This document shows positions 1 to 8,423 of a DNA stretch of 64,000 nt, piece by piece. The notes under the pieces are model-generated. The model did no database searches. It saw only the letters and a program-made list of their open reading frames with translations, and was not told the origin of the DNA. The stretch lies in assembly GCF_014779595.1 (NCBI RefSeq), contig NZ_JACXZT010000001.1:62001-126000 (forward strand), written 5' to 3'. How positions within the stretch are numbered: position 1 is the first letter of the stretch; each line of letters begins with the position of its first letter. The translations under genes and the position numbers were made by a program. Source of the DNA: Halomonas sp. ML-15. Lineage in GTDB: Bacteria > Pseudomonadota > Gammaproteobacteria > Pseudomonadales > Halomonadaceae.

Positions 1-92
1 AGTGATCCGAAGGCAAGTCAACGGGTAGTTCGTCTTTATCGGCGGGCTGCCGGCCTTGGGTTTTCTGAAAAATATCGAGCGGAGTTTTCCTC
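1..92. other. Leader/intergenic stretch upstream of rpmI
   Basis: No gene is recognisable here. In related bacteria infC (IF3) lies just upstream of rpmI, but no frame ends like IF3, so its end lies outside the window or this is intergenic. The sequence GGAG at 81-84 is a plausible ribosome binding site for rpmI. In E. coli the rpmI leader carries the L20 autoregulatory site; nothing here proves that for this organism. Confidence 0.4.
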
Positions 93-287
93 ATGCCGAA
101 AATCAAGACCAACAGTGGCGCTGCCAAGCGCTTCAAGAAGACTGCCAATGGCTTCAAGCACAAGCAGTCGTTTCGTAGCCACATCCTGACCAAGAAGTCG
201 ACCAAGCGGAAGCGTCATCTGCGTGGGATGAAGCAGATTCACGACGCCGACAAGGCCCTCGTACAGCGCATGCTGCCGAACCTGTAA
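93..287 (+). CDS. rpmI: 50S ribosomal protein L35
   Basis: Encodes a 64-residue, strongly basic protein opening [17 protein letters not shown], the L35 signature, at the usual family length. L35 is a late-assembling large-subunit protein. The ATG at 93 has GGAG at 81-84. It is followed 35 nt later by rplT, the standard rpmI-rplT pair; in relatives both are co-transcribed with infC and repressed by free L20. Nothing unusual is seen. Confidence 0.98.
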   Translation: MPKIKTNSGAAKRFKKTANGFKHKQSFRSHILTKKSTKRKRHLRGMKQIHDADKALVQRMLPNL

Positions 288-322
288 GCCGGTTGTTCCA
301 CTTTTAACGTCAGGAGAATGCT

Positions 323-676
323 ATGACTCGTGTCAAGCGTGGCGTCGTCGCTCGTCGCCGTCACAAGAAAGTACTGAAGCAGGCCAAGGGTTACTACGGT
401 GCTCGTTCGCGGGTGTTCCGCGTTGCCAAGCAGGCCGTGATCAAGGCGGGCCAGTATGCCTATCGCGACCGCCGTCAACGGAAGCGTCAGTTCCGTGCCC
501 TGTGGATTGCGCGTATCAACGCCGCGGCCCGCATCAATGGCATGTCCTACAGCCGCTTTATCGACGGCCTCAAGAAGGCCGAGATCGAGATCGACCGCAA
601 GGTCCTGGCCGATCTCGCCGTGCACGAGAAAGCTGCCTTTGCTGCCATCGTCGAGAAGGCCAAGGCTGCTCAGTAA
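323..676 (+). CDS. rplT: 50S ribosomal protein L20
   Basis: Encodes 117 residues beginning [16 protein letters not shown], with the long basic N-terminal tail that threads into 23S rRNA and the globular C-terminal half ([15 protein letters not shown]). The length is typical. AGGAG at 312-316 precedes the ATG. L20 starts 50S assembly and, in E. coli, represses its own operon translationally. A very strong hairpin and a U-tract terminator follow the stop codon before pheS. Confidence 0.98.
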   Translation: MTRVKRGVVARRRHKKVLKQAKGYYGARSRVFRVAKQAVIKAGQYAYRDRRQRKRQFRALWIARINAAARINGMSYSRFIDGLKKAEIEIDRKVLADLAVHEKAAFAAIVEKAKAAQ

Positions 677-688
677 GTGACGCTGCAC

Positions 689-718
689 CGGTGGCGAAGC
701 GTATACGCCTCGCCACCG
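689..718 (+). promoter_or_regulatory. Long RNA hairpin in the rplT-pheS spacer
   Basis: The arms GGTGGCGA and TCGCCACC flank one a/c mismatch and then a fully self-complementary core, GCGTA/TACGC; an outer C-G pair adds to it. This gives about 14 pairs within 30 nt. It lies 13 nt after the rplT stop and 18 nt before the terminator hairpin. It could be an mRNA processing or stability element, or one partner in an attenuator. No Phe-rich leader peptide is seen. Confidence 0.6.
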
Positions 719-735
719 CGCATGTCGTAACGTCG

Positions 736-770
736 CAGGGGAAGAGCCGCCGCTCTTCCCCTGTTTTTTT
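736..770 (+). terminator. Rho-independent terminator/attenuator before pheS
   Basis: A perfect 12-bp stem (CAGGGGAAGAGC with GCTCTTCCCCTG), a 4-nt CGCC loop and a run of seven T at 764-770 form a textbook intrinsic terminator. It lies 59 nt after rplT and 52 nt before the pheS start, the position of the pheST attenuator in E. coli. It may simply end the ribosomal operon or may let regulated read-through into pheST. Confidence 0.9.
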
Positions 771-774
771 GTGA

Positions 775-1842
<1,068 letters not shown>

Positions 1843-1879
1843 CCCGCTCGACGCTCGCTTTGAGGAGACAGGACTTTCC

Positions 1880-4261
1880 ATGAAATTTTCCGAACAGTGG
1901 CTGCGTGACTGGGTGTCGCCGCAGCTGGCGACCCAGGCGCTGGCCGACCAGATCACCATGGCCGGCCTCGAGGTCGATGCCATTGAACGCGTGGCCGGCG
2001 AGTTCAGCGACGTGGTCATCGCCGAAGTGGTGGCCAAATCTCAGCATCCGGATGCCGACAAGCTCAGCCTATGCCAGGTAGACGACGGTAGCGGCGAGCC
2101 GGTGCAAGTGGTATGCGGCGCCCCTAATGTGGCGCCAGGACAGAAGGTGCCTTTTGCCCGGGTCGGGGCCGTGCTGCCAGGGGACTTCACTATCAAGCGT
2201 GCCAAGCTGCGCGGCGTCGAATCCAGCGGCATGATCTGTTCCGCCTCCGAGCTGGGACTCGAGGAGGAGGCGTCGGCAGGGATTCTGGTGCTGCCCGATA
2301 GTGCACCGGTGGGCGATGATCTGCGGCTATGGCTAGGGCTGGACGATAGCACCATCGAAGTCGATCTGACGCCCAACCGCGGCGACTGCCTGAGCGTGCA
2401 GGGCATGGCGCGGGAAGTCGGCGTGCTCAATCGCCTGCCGCTCGAAGGGCCCGAGCTTGCGCCGGTGGCGCCGACCCATGAGCAGCGTTTTGCCATTGAG
2501 GTGGCCGACCCCGAGCGCTGCCCGCGCTATCTGGGCCGGGTAATCACCGGGGTCGACGTGACCGCCGAGACGCCGCTATGGATGGTCGAGCGGCTGCGTC
2601 GCAGCGGCGTGCGCAGCATCGATCCGGTGGTCGATATCACCAACTACGTGATGCTCGAGCTTGGTCAGCCGCTGCACGCCTTCGATCTGGCCAATCTCGA
2701 CTCGCGCATCGAGGTGCGCCTGGCGCGGCCCGGCGAAAAGCTGGTGCTGCTCGATGGCCAGGAAATCGACCTGCGCGACGACACCCTGGTGATCGCCGAC
2801 GCCAAAGGAGCCCTGGCGATGGCGGGGGTGATGGGGGGCGAGCACTCCGGGGTCAGCGCCGAGACCCGCGATATCTTTCTCGAATCAGCGTTCTTCAGCC
2901 AGCTGGCGGTGGCCGGTCAGGCGCGCTCCTACGGTCTGCATACCGACGCCTCACACCGCTTCGAGCGCGGCGTCGATCCGCAGCTGGCGGTCAAGGCCGC
3001 AGAACGCGCCACTCAGCTGCTGCTGGAGATCGTCGGTGGCGAGGCGGGGCCAGTGGTGGAGGTTGCAAGCGTCGCGCACCTGCCCGCCGAGCGCCACGTT
3101 GCGCTACGTGCCGAACGGCTCGAGCAGGCGCTGAGCAAGCGGCTCGAAAGCGCCGAGGTAGTGGAAATCCTCGAGCGCCTGGGCATGTGCGTCGAGGTGC
3201 AGGTCGACGGATGGCTCGCGAAAGTACCAAGCTGGCGCTTCGATATCGAGATTGAAGAGGATCTGATCGAGGAGCTGGCGCGGATCCATGGCTACAATCG
3301 ATTGCCGGTGCGTCGCCCGGCAGCGCGACTCGGCCTGCGTGCCGACCATGAGGTTCGCCAGCCGTTGGCCAGGCTGCGTCGCCAACTGGTCGCTCGCGGC
3401 TATCAGGAGGCCATCAGCTATAGCTTCGTGGCTCCAGAGCTGCAGCAGACGCTGCACCCCGAGGCGCGTTCGCCGCGCCTGGCCAATCCGATCTCCAGCG
3501 ATATGGCGGTGATGCGCTACAGCCTGTTCCCGGGGCTGATCAAGGCGCTCCAGCACAACCTCAATCGTCAGCAGGGCCGGGTGCGGCTGTTCGAGACCGG
3601 GCTGGTGTTCCGCGGCGAGCTGGATGAGCTCGAGCAGATCCCCATGGTGGGGGCGCTGATATGTGGTTCCCGTGAGCCGGAGGGTTGGGCAGGCGGCCGC
3701 GACAAGGTCGATTTCTATGACCTCAAGGGCGACCTTGAGAGCTTGATTGCACTGGGCGGTGAAGCCGATGCCTGGCGTTTCGAGCCGGCCGAGCACAGTG
3801 CCCTGCATCCCGGCCAGACGGCCCGCGTTCTCTATCGCGGCGATGCGGTGGGCTGGATAGGTACGCTGCATCCCGCGGTGCGCGGCAGGCTGGGCCTCAA
3901 GGTCGATGCACTGCTGTTCGAAGTGCGCCAGGAGGCGCTGAGTAGCGGTGTGCTGCCGGCCTTCGTGCCGCTGTCGCGCTATCCGGAGGTGCGTCGCGAC
4001 CTGGCACTGCTGGTTGACGAGGATCTACCGCTCCAGGCGCTGCTCGATTGCCTGCGCGAGCAGGCCGGGGAGTGGCTCACTGAACTCAAGCTGTTCGATG
4101 TCTATCATGGTCAGGGGGTGCCGGAAGGGCGCAAGAGTCTCGCCTTGGGCTTGACCTGGCAGCATCCTTCGCGCACGCTGAATGACGATGAAATCAATCA
4201 GTTAGTCGATGCAATCGTCACCGAGTCCCAAGCGCGTCATGGCGCAGAGCTGAGAGGCTGA
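1880..4261 (+). CDS. pheT: Phenylalanyl-tRNA synthetase beta subunit
   Basis: A 793-residue protein starting [14 protein letters not shown], the usual PheT N-terminus; the frame is open further upstream, but that part would overlap pheS. Domains in order are the EMAP-II/OB-fold tRNA-binding domain (about 39-150), the B3/4 editing domain (about 210-380), the B5 domain, the degenerate catalytic core and a C-terminal ferredoxin-like anticodon-binding domain ([18 protein letters not shown] onward). It edits Tyr-tRNA-Phe and binds tRNA. AGGAG at about 1863 precedes the ATG. Confidence 0.97.
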   Translation: MKFSEQWLRDWVSPQLATQALADQITMAGLEVDAIERVAGEFSDVVIAEVVAKSQHPDADKLSLCQVDDGSGEPVQVVCGAPNVAPGQKVPFARVGAVLPGDFTIKRAKLRGVESSGMICSASELGLEEEASAGILVLPDSAPVGDDLRLWLGLDDSTIEVDLTPNRGDCLSVQGMAREVGVLNRLPLEGPELAPVAPTHEQRFAIEVADPERCPRYLGRVITGVDVTAETPLWMVERLRRSGVRSIDPVVDITNYVMLELGQPLHAFDLANLDSRIEVRLARPGEKLVLLDGQEIDLRDDTLVIADAKGALAMAGVMGGEHSGVSAETRDIFLESAFFSQLAVAGQARSYGLHTDASHRFERGVDPQLAVKAAERATQLLLEIVGGEAGPVVEVASVAHLPAERHVALRAERLEQALSKRLESAEVVEILERLGMCVEVQVDGWLAKVPSWRFDIEIEEDLIEELARIHGYNRLPVRRPAARLGLRADHEVRQPLARLRRQLVARGYQEAISYSFVAPELQQTLHPEARSPRLANPISSDMAVMRYSLFPGLIKALQHNLNRQQGRVRLFETGLVFRGELDELEQIPMVGALICGSREPEGWAGGRDKVDFYDLKGDLESLIALGGEADAWRFEPAEHSALHPGQTARVLYRGDAVGWIGTLHPAVRGRLGLKVDALLFEVRQEALSSGVLPAFVPLSRYPEVRRDLALLVDEDLPLQALLDCLREQAGEWLTELKLFDVYHGQGVPEGRKSLALGLTWQHPSRTLNDDEINQLVDAIVTESQARHGAELRG

Positions 4262-4308
4262 GCGTGTCTAGCGCCAGGGACGGTGCCGCTATCCAGCGAG
4301 GGAATGAT

Positions 4309-4614
4309 ATGGGCGCGTTGACCAAGGCGGAACTCGCCGAACACCTGCACGTGGAATTGGGGCTCTCGAAACGCGAGGCCAAGAGCATGGTGGAGGCGTT
4401 CTTCGAGGAGATTCGTGGCTGTCTGCGCGAAAACGAGCAGGTCAAGCTGTCGGGGTTCGGCAACTTTGATCTACGCGACAAGCGTGAGCGACCGGGGCGC
4501 AACCCCAAGACCGGCGAAGAGATTCCGATCTCCGCGCGGCGGGTGGTCACTTTCCGTCCCGGCCAGAAACTCAAGAGTCGGGTCGAGGATTTCGACGGCG
4601 CGACGGTACTTTAA
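4309..4614 (+). CDS. ihfA: Integration host factor alpha subunit
   Basis: A 101-residue HU/IHF family protein with [20 protein letters not shown] at the start and the DNA-bending arm [14 protein letters not shown]. The start at 4309 fits the family length and has a purine-rich GAGGGA just before it; an in-frame GTG at 4264 would add 15 non-conserved residues. IHF bends DNA at specific sites for transcription, replication and recombination. It lies 47 nt after pheT, as in E. coli and Pseudomonas. Confidence 0.97.
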   Translation: MGALTKAELAEHLHVELGLSKREAKSMVEAFFEEIRGCLRENEQVKLSGFGNFDLRDKRERPGRNPKTGEEIPISARRVVTFRPGQKLKSRVEDFDGATVL

Positions 4615-4633
4615 CCCGGCGATCAGCAGTCAA

Positions 4634-4654
4634 CGGCGCCCCCGGTGGGCGCCG
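4634..4654. terminator. Hairpin between convergent ihfA and DUF2788 genes
   Basis: CGGCGCCC and GGGCGCCG form an 8-bp GC stem with a 5-nt loop, 20 nt past the ihfA stop and 15 nt before the end of the convergent gene. There is no T run, so termination is inferred from position and stem strength. Confidence 0.5.
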
Positions 4655-4668
4655 AACTGCGTCATGGC

Positions 4669-4878
4669 TTAGCCCCCGGCGCCGCTTTCCATCAGGTAGG
4701 TAATCACCACCTTGATCACATAGCCGAGCATGCCGGCACCCAGCACGATGAACAGCATGATGGTGCCGAACTTGCCGGCCTGAGACTTGCGCGCCAGATC
4801 CCAGATGATGAAACTCATGAACAGGATCAGCCCGCCGATCATTACAGGTGTCACCCAGGCCTCGAAGATCTCCTGCAT
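4669..4878 (-). CDS. Small membrane protein, DUF2788 family
   Basis: A 69-residue protein with two predicted membrane segments (about residues 9-27 and 38-62) separated by a short basic loop (DLARKSQAGKFG). The pattern and length match the DUF2788 family, which is common in Pseudomonas and Halomonas and has no established function. It is transcribed from a good promoter (TTGGTC-N17-TATAAT) with a 14-bp palindrome over its -10/start region, divergent from the MioC-like flavodoxin gene. The family assignment is from memory. Confidence 0.65.
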   Translation of the reverse strand: MQEIFEAWVTPVMIGGLILFMSFIIWDLARKSQAGKFGTIMLFIVLGAGMLGYVIKVVITYLMESGAGG

Positions 4879-4896
4879 GCTCGCTCCATGTCATTG

Positions 4897-4936
4897 AATG
4901 GCATGCCATTATACGCCTGTGGTAATATCCGACCAA
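4897..4936 (-). promoter_or_regulatory. Promoter with operator-like palindrome for the DUF2788 gene
   Basis: Read on the minus strand, TTGGTC (4931-4936) and TATAAT (4908-4913) are 17 bp apart. The perfect 14-bp palindrome AATGGCATGCCATT (4897-4910) overlaps the -10 box and the expected start of transcription, the position of a repressor site. The divergent flavodoxin gene starts at 4959, so one site could affect both genes. Confidence 0.6.
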
Positions 4937-4958
4937 ATTTCTCAAGCAAAGAGCTCTC

Positions 4959-5423
4959 ATGGCTACATTGAAGATCTTTGTCGGCACCATGTATGGCGGG
5001 GCGCTGGATGTCGCCGAGCAGGTCAAACCGCTGTTCGAGGAGGCCGGCTATCGCGTCGATATTTTCGAGCAGCCGACCCTCGATGACCTGGTTGCCGAAC
5101 CGCCCACGCTGGCGCTGTTCTGTGTCTCTACCACCGGTAGCGGCGACTATCCCGGTAACCTTGTGCCCTTCACCCGGGCCCTGATCGACCAGAGCCCGTC
5201 GCTTGGTGAACTGCGCTATGGTCTGATTGCGCTGGGTGATAGCTCCTACGGGGACACCTTCTGCGGCGCTGGACGCGCGCTGGATGCGCTGCTTGCCGAC
5301 CTCGGTGCCCAGCGTGTTGGCGAACGGCTTGAGGTCGACGCCATGGAGACCTTCATGGCAGACGATGCCGCGCTTCCCTGGGCCGAGGCGTGGATCGCCG
5401 AACACAGCCTGCAGGTGGCGTGA
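4959..5423 (+). CDS. MioC-like flavodoxin
   Basis: A 154-residue flavodoxin-fold protein. The FMN phosphate loop (FVGTMYGGALDVAEQV, near the N-terminus), the STTGSGDYPGN loop and the LGDSSYGDTFCGAG loop are the three FMN contacts of short-chain flavodoxins. It resembles MioC/YqcA-type flavodoxins, low-potential one-electron carriers. The downstream membrane protein gene begins within its stop codon (TGATG), so translational coupling is likely. The physiological partner is unknown. Confidence 0.85.
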   Translation: MATLKIFVGTMYGGALDVAEQVKPLFEEAGYRVDIFEQPTLDDLVAEPPTLALFCVSTTGSGDYPGNLVPFTRALIDQSPSLGELRYGLIALGDSSYGDTFCGAGRALDALLADLGAQRVGERLEVDAMETFMADDAALPWAEAWIAEHSLQVA

Positions 5424-5797
5424 TGGGCGGACCGAGTGCAGAGCGTCTGACGGCCCTGCTGGGGCTGCTGGTGGTGATGCTGGCAACCTTGCCGCGCTAC
5501 CTTGACGGTGGCCACGAAACACGCCTGTCGCTGATGCTGATGGCCTCCGCGGTCGTGACAGTGGTGGTGCTGCTGCACTGGCGGTTGCTGGATGCGGCGG
5601 CGCGGCAGCGAGTGCCCGGCCTGCTGCGGCGGCTAGGCTTCTGTCTGCTGGCGGGCTTGGCCGTGATGGCCGCCTGGTACGCCCTGGCATCTACCCTGAC
5701 CGGCTGGCAAGTACTGCTCTCCCATGGCACTACGGCAGGACTGCTGATGCATGTGCTCAGTCTGTGGTGGCGCCAGGAGCGCTCCGAGCTCCGCTAA
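5423..5797 (+). CDS. Unknown four-helix membrane protein coupled to the flavodoxin gene
   Basis: A 124-residue protein, not recognised. It shows about four hydrophobic segments (starting near residues 9, 36, 67 and 97) with short basic connectors, so it is probably an inner-membrane protein. The ATG overlaps the flavodoxin stop (TGATG), making this start much more likely than upstream in-frame codons. The pairing with a flavodoxin could mean a membrane redox role, but no haem- or flavin-ligand motif is evident. Confidence 0.7.
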   Translation: MGGPSAERLTALLGLLVVMLATLPRYLDGGHETRLSLMLMASAVVTVVVLLHWRLLDAAARQRVPGLLRRLGFCLLAGLAVMAAWYALASTLTGWQVLLSHGTTAGLLMHVLSLWWRQERSELR

Positions 5798-5833
5798 GTC
5801 CGGCTGCCATGCCTGATTCGCCCAGCGCCATGC

Positions 5834-5860
5834 GACGCCCCCGGCTGTGCCGGGGGCGTC
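5834..5860. terminator. Bidirectional terminator hairpin
   Basis: GACGCCCCCGGC and GCCGGGGGCGTC form a perfect 12-bp stem with a 3-nt TGT loop, between the convergent membrane-protein gene and ppnN. T tracts are short, but the stem is strong and the location is typical. Confidence 0.75.
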
Positions 5861-5880
5861 GTCGGTTTGGGGCGGGCAGA

Positions 5881-7245
5881 TCAGGCGAGCTGGTAGCAGG
5901 GGACGTAGGCGGTGCCGGGAAGTTTCATGCGGCCCTGGGCCACGAAGGACGTCAGCAGGGCGTCGAGCTGGCGCATCAGCTCGGGCTCGGCGTGGAGGGT
6001 GAAGGGGCCGTGGGCCTCGATGGCCCTGATACCGGGCTCCTTGACGTTGCCGGCGACGATGCCGGAGAAGGCGCGGCGCAGGTTGGCGGCCAGCTCGTGG
6101 ACCGGCTGCTGCTGGTGCAGGGCCAGGCTCGCCATGGCCTCATGGTTGGGCTCGAACGGGGCCTGGAAGTCGCGGGCGATATTCAGGCGCCAGTTGTAGT
6201 AGAAGGCATCCTGCTGGTTGCGTCGGAAGTCGGCCACGTCATTGATCCCGTCGCGCATGGCGCGGGCGACCCCTGTCGGGTCGTCGATGATGATCTGATA
6301 GCGCTCGCGGGCCTCCTCGCCAAGGGTATAGGCGAGGAATTCATCGATGCGCTTGAAATAATCGGCGGCGCTAGCCGGGCCGGTGAAGATCACCGGGTAG
6401 GGCATGCCGCGGTTTTCCGGATGCAGCAGGATGCCGAGCAGGTAGAGAATCTCCTCGGCGGTGCCGACCCCGCCGGGGAACACGATAATGCCGTGGCCGA
6501 CCCGCACGAAGGCCTCGAGGCGCTTCTCGATATCCGGCATGATCACCAGCTCGTTGACGATCGGGTTGGGCGATTCTGCGGCGATGATGCCCGGCTCGGA
6601 GATGCCCAGATAGCGACCCTGAGTGCGGCGCTGCTTGGCATGCGCCACGTTGGCACCCTTCATGGGGCCTTTCATGGCCCCCGGCCCGCAGCCGGTGCAG
6701 ATGTCCATGTCGCGCAGGCCGAGGTGATAGCCGACGTCCTTGGTGTACTCGTACTCCTCGCGGGAGATCGAGTGGCCGCCCCAGCACACCACCAGCCCGG
6801 GATCGCGCCCTGGCTTGAGGGCGCCGGCCTTGCGCAGGATGTGGAAGACGGCGTTGGTAGTGCCCTCGCCGGTGGAGAGATCAAAGCGCTGCTGGGTTTG
6901 AATTTCGTTGTAGACATAGACGATATCGCGCAGCACCGAAGAGAGCAGCTCGCGGATACCGCGGATCATCCTGCCGTCGACGAAGGCGTCGATGGGAGCA
7001 TTGGTCAGTTTGAGGCGAATGCCGCGATCCTGCTGTAGCACCTCGATATCGAAGTCGTGATAGGTCTCCATCACGGCCCGGCCATCGTCGGTGACATTGC
7101 CGCAGTTGAGCACCGCCAGTGCGCAGCAGCGCAGCAGGTCGTGCAGGCCGGCGCGGGAGGTGTCACGCAGGCGGTTGACCTCGTGCTGGGAGAGCACCTC
7201 GAGGCTGCCTTCCGGCGAGATGATGGTGGAAATGGTCTCGGGCAT
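5881..7245 (-). CDS. ppnN: Nucleotide 5'-monophosphate nucleosidase PpnN (YgdH)
   Basis: A 454-residue protein matching PpnN, which cleaves purine and pyrimidine nucleoside 5'-monophosphates to free base and ribose 5-phosphate and in E. coli is stimulated by (p)ppGpp. The central LOG-like Rossmann domain shows GGHS (156-159), CTGCGPGAMKGPMKGA (183-198) and the PGGVGTAEE motif (257-265). The N- and C-terminal extensions and total length match E. coli YgdH. AAGGAT precedes the start. It is divergent from a LysR gene. Confidence 0.93.
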   Translation of the reverse strand: MPETISTIISPEGSLEVLSQHEVNRLRDTSRAGLHDLLRCCALAVLNCGNVTDDGRAVMETYHDFDIEVLQQDRGIRLKLTNAPIDAFVDGRMIRGIRELLSSVLRDIVYVYNEIQTQQRFDLSTGEGTTNAVFHILRKAGALKPGRDPGLVVCWGGHSISREEYEYTKDVGYHLGLRDMDICTGCGPGAMKGPMKGANVAHAKQRRTQGRYLGISEPGIIAAESPNPIVNELVIMPDIEKRLEAFVRVGHGIIVFPGGVGTAEEILYLLGILLHPENRGMPYPVIFTGPASAADYFKRIDEFLAYTLGEEARERYQIIIDDPTGVARAMRDGINDVADFRRNQQDAFYYNWRLNIARDFQAPFEPNHEAMASLALHQQQPVHELAANLRRAFSGIVAGNVKEPGIRAIEAHGPFTLHAEPELMRQLDALLTSFVAQGRMKLPGTAYVPCYQLA

Positions 7246-7430
7246 AGCGGCAATCCTTGTCTTGCTGTCAGGCAGCCCCGCTGCAGGCAGACGGCCTCGG
7301 CGGGTCGTCGTGAAATGCTACCACGGGCTGCGCACGAGCCGCAGCGCTGCGGTGATCAACGCAATCTGATAATATTGACGGTCAGTGGCCGTTTCAATTC
7401 TCCCTCTGCCAGTGAGTGCTGCGCCGCCCC

Positions 7431-8345
7431 ATGTTCAACGCCCAATATTTTCGCACCTTTATCATGCTGGTGGAGACCGGTAGCTTCACGCAGACGGCGC
7501 GGCGCCTGGACATGACCCAGCCCGGGGTCAGCCAGCATATCCGCAAGCTCGAGCAGTACCTCGACAAGTCGTTGCTCAGCCGTCACGGCCGCCGCTTCAC
7601 GCTGACCGACAGCGGTCGCCGTGCATACGAGTACGCGATCAAGCTGTTTGCCGAACATGAGCACTTTCGTCATTCGCTGGACAACGACTCGCTGGATTCC
7701 GGCGAGTGCCGGCTGGCCTCGCCGGGCAGCGTCGGATTGATGCTGTACCCTTTCCTGCTTGGCTACCAGCAGATGCACCCCGGTCTCACCGTCAGCTACA
7801 GCTTTGCCTTCAATGACGCGATCGTGCAGGGCGTGCTGGCGGGTCGCTATGACCTGGGAATCGTCACCGATCTGGTCAAGCACACCGATATGCTTGTCGA
7901 GCCCTGGCATCAGGAGCCGCTGTGTCTGGTGGTGCCGGCGGACTTCATCGGCATCACCCTCAACGATCTGACCGGGCTCGGCTTCATCAATTACTCCGAT
8001 GGCGTTCAGCACGCCGCCCAGCTGCTCAAGGCCAACTTCCCCGGCGAATTTCGCAGTATGAAGCGTTTTCCGGAGCAGGGCTTCACCAACGAGGTGTCGA
8101 TGGTGCTCGACGCTGTGGCGCGGGGGCTGGGCTTCACGGTGGTGCCGCGGCTGGTGCTCGAGACTTCGCCCTGGCAGCGCCAGGTCAAGGAGTTGACGCT
8201 GGCTCAGCCGGTTCACGAAACGCTCTATGTGGTCACCTCCAGCGGCTCCGAGATGCCGCGGCGCTATGCGCGGCTGCTGGAGGATTTTCGCGAGCAGCGG
8301 CGCCAGTCGCTGTATGGCTACGCCGAGGAGCCGAGTTTCGGCTGA
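7431..8345 (+). CDS. LysR-type transcriptional regulator
   Basis: A 304-residue LysR protein with an N-terminal winged helix-turn-helix (FRTFIMLVETGSFTQTARRLDMTQPGVSQHIRKLE) and a periplasmic-binding-protein-like effector domain from about residue 90. A GTG at 7416 would add five residues; the ATG at 7431 fits the family better. It is divergent from ppnN across 185 bp, but LysR regulation of that neighbour is only a possibility. The inducer cannot be told from sequence. Confidence 0.9.
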   Translation: MFNAQYFRTFIMLVETGSFTQTARRLDMTQPGVSQHIRKLEQYLDKSLLSRHGRRFTLTDSGRRAYEYAIKLFAEHEHFRHSLDNDSLDSGECRLASPGSVGLMLYPFLLGYQQMHPGLTVSYSFAFNDAIVQGVLAGRYDLGIVTDLVKHTDMLVEPWHQEPLCLVVPADFIGITLNDLTGLGFINYSDGVQHAAQLLKANFPGEFRSMKRFPEQGFTNEVSMVLDAVARGLGFTVVPRLVLETSPWQRQVKELTLAQPVHETLYVVTSSGSEMPRRYARLLEDFREQRRQSLYGYAEEPSFG

Positions 8346-8365
8346 TCTCGATTGGCACGCCATGA

Positions 8366-8401
8366 CGCATGCGCCCCGGCCAACTGGCCGGGGCGCATGC
8401 G
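8366..8401. terminator. Large inverted repeat between LysR gene and gcvP
   Basis: CGCATGCGCCCCGGCCA (8366-8382) and its exact complement (8385-8401) form a perfect 17-bp arm pair around a 2-nt centre. It lies between two convergent genes (stops at 8345 and 8424), so a bidirectional terminator is the natural reading. No T run is present. Confidence 0.65.
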
Positions 8402-8423
8402 TTGAGCGCTGCCGCGAGGGCGT

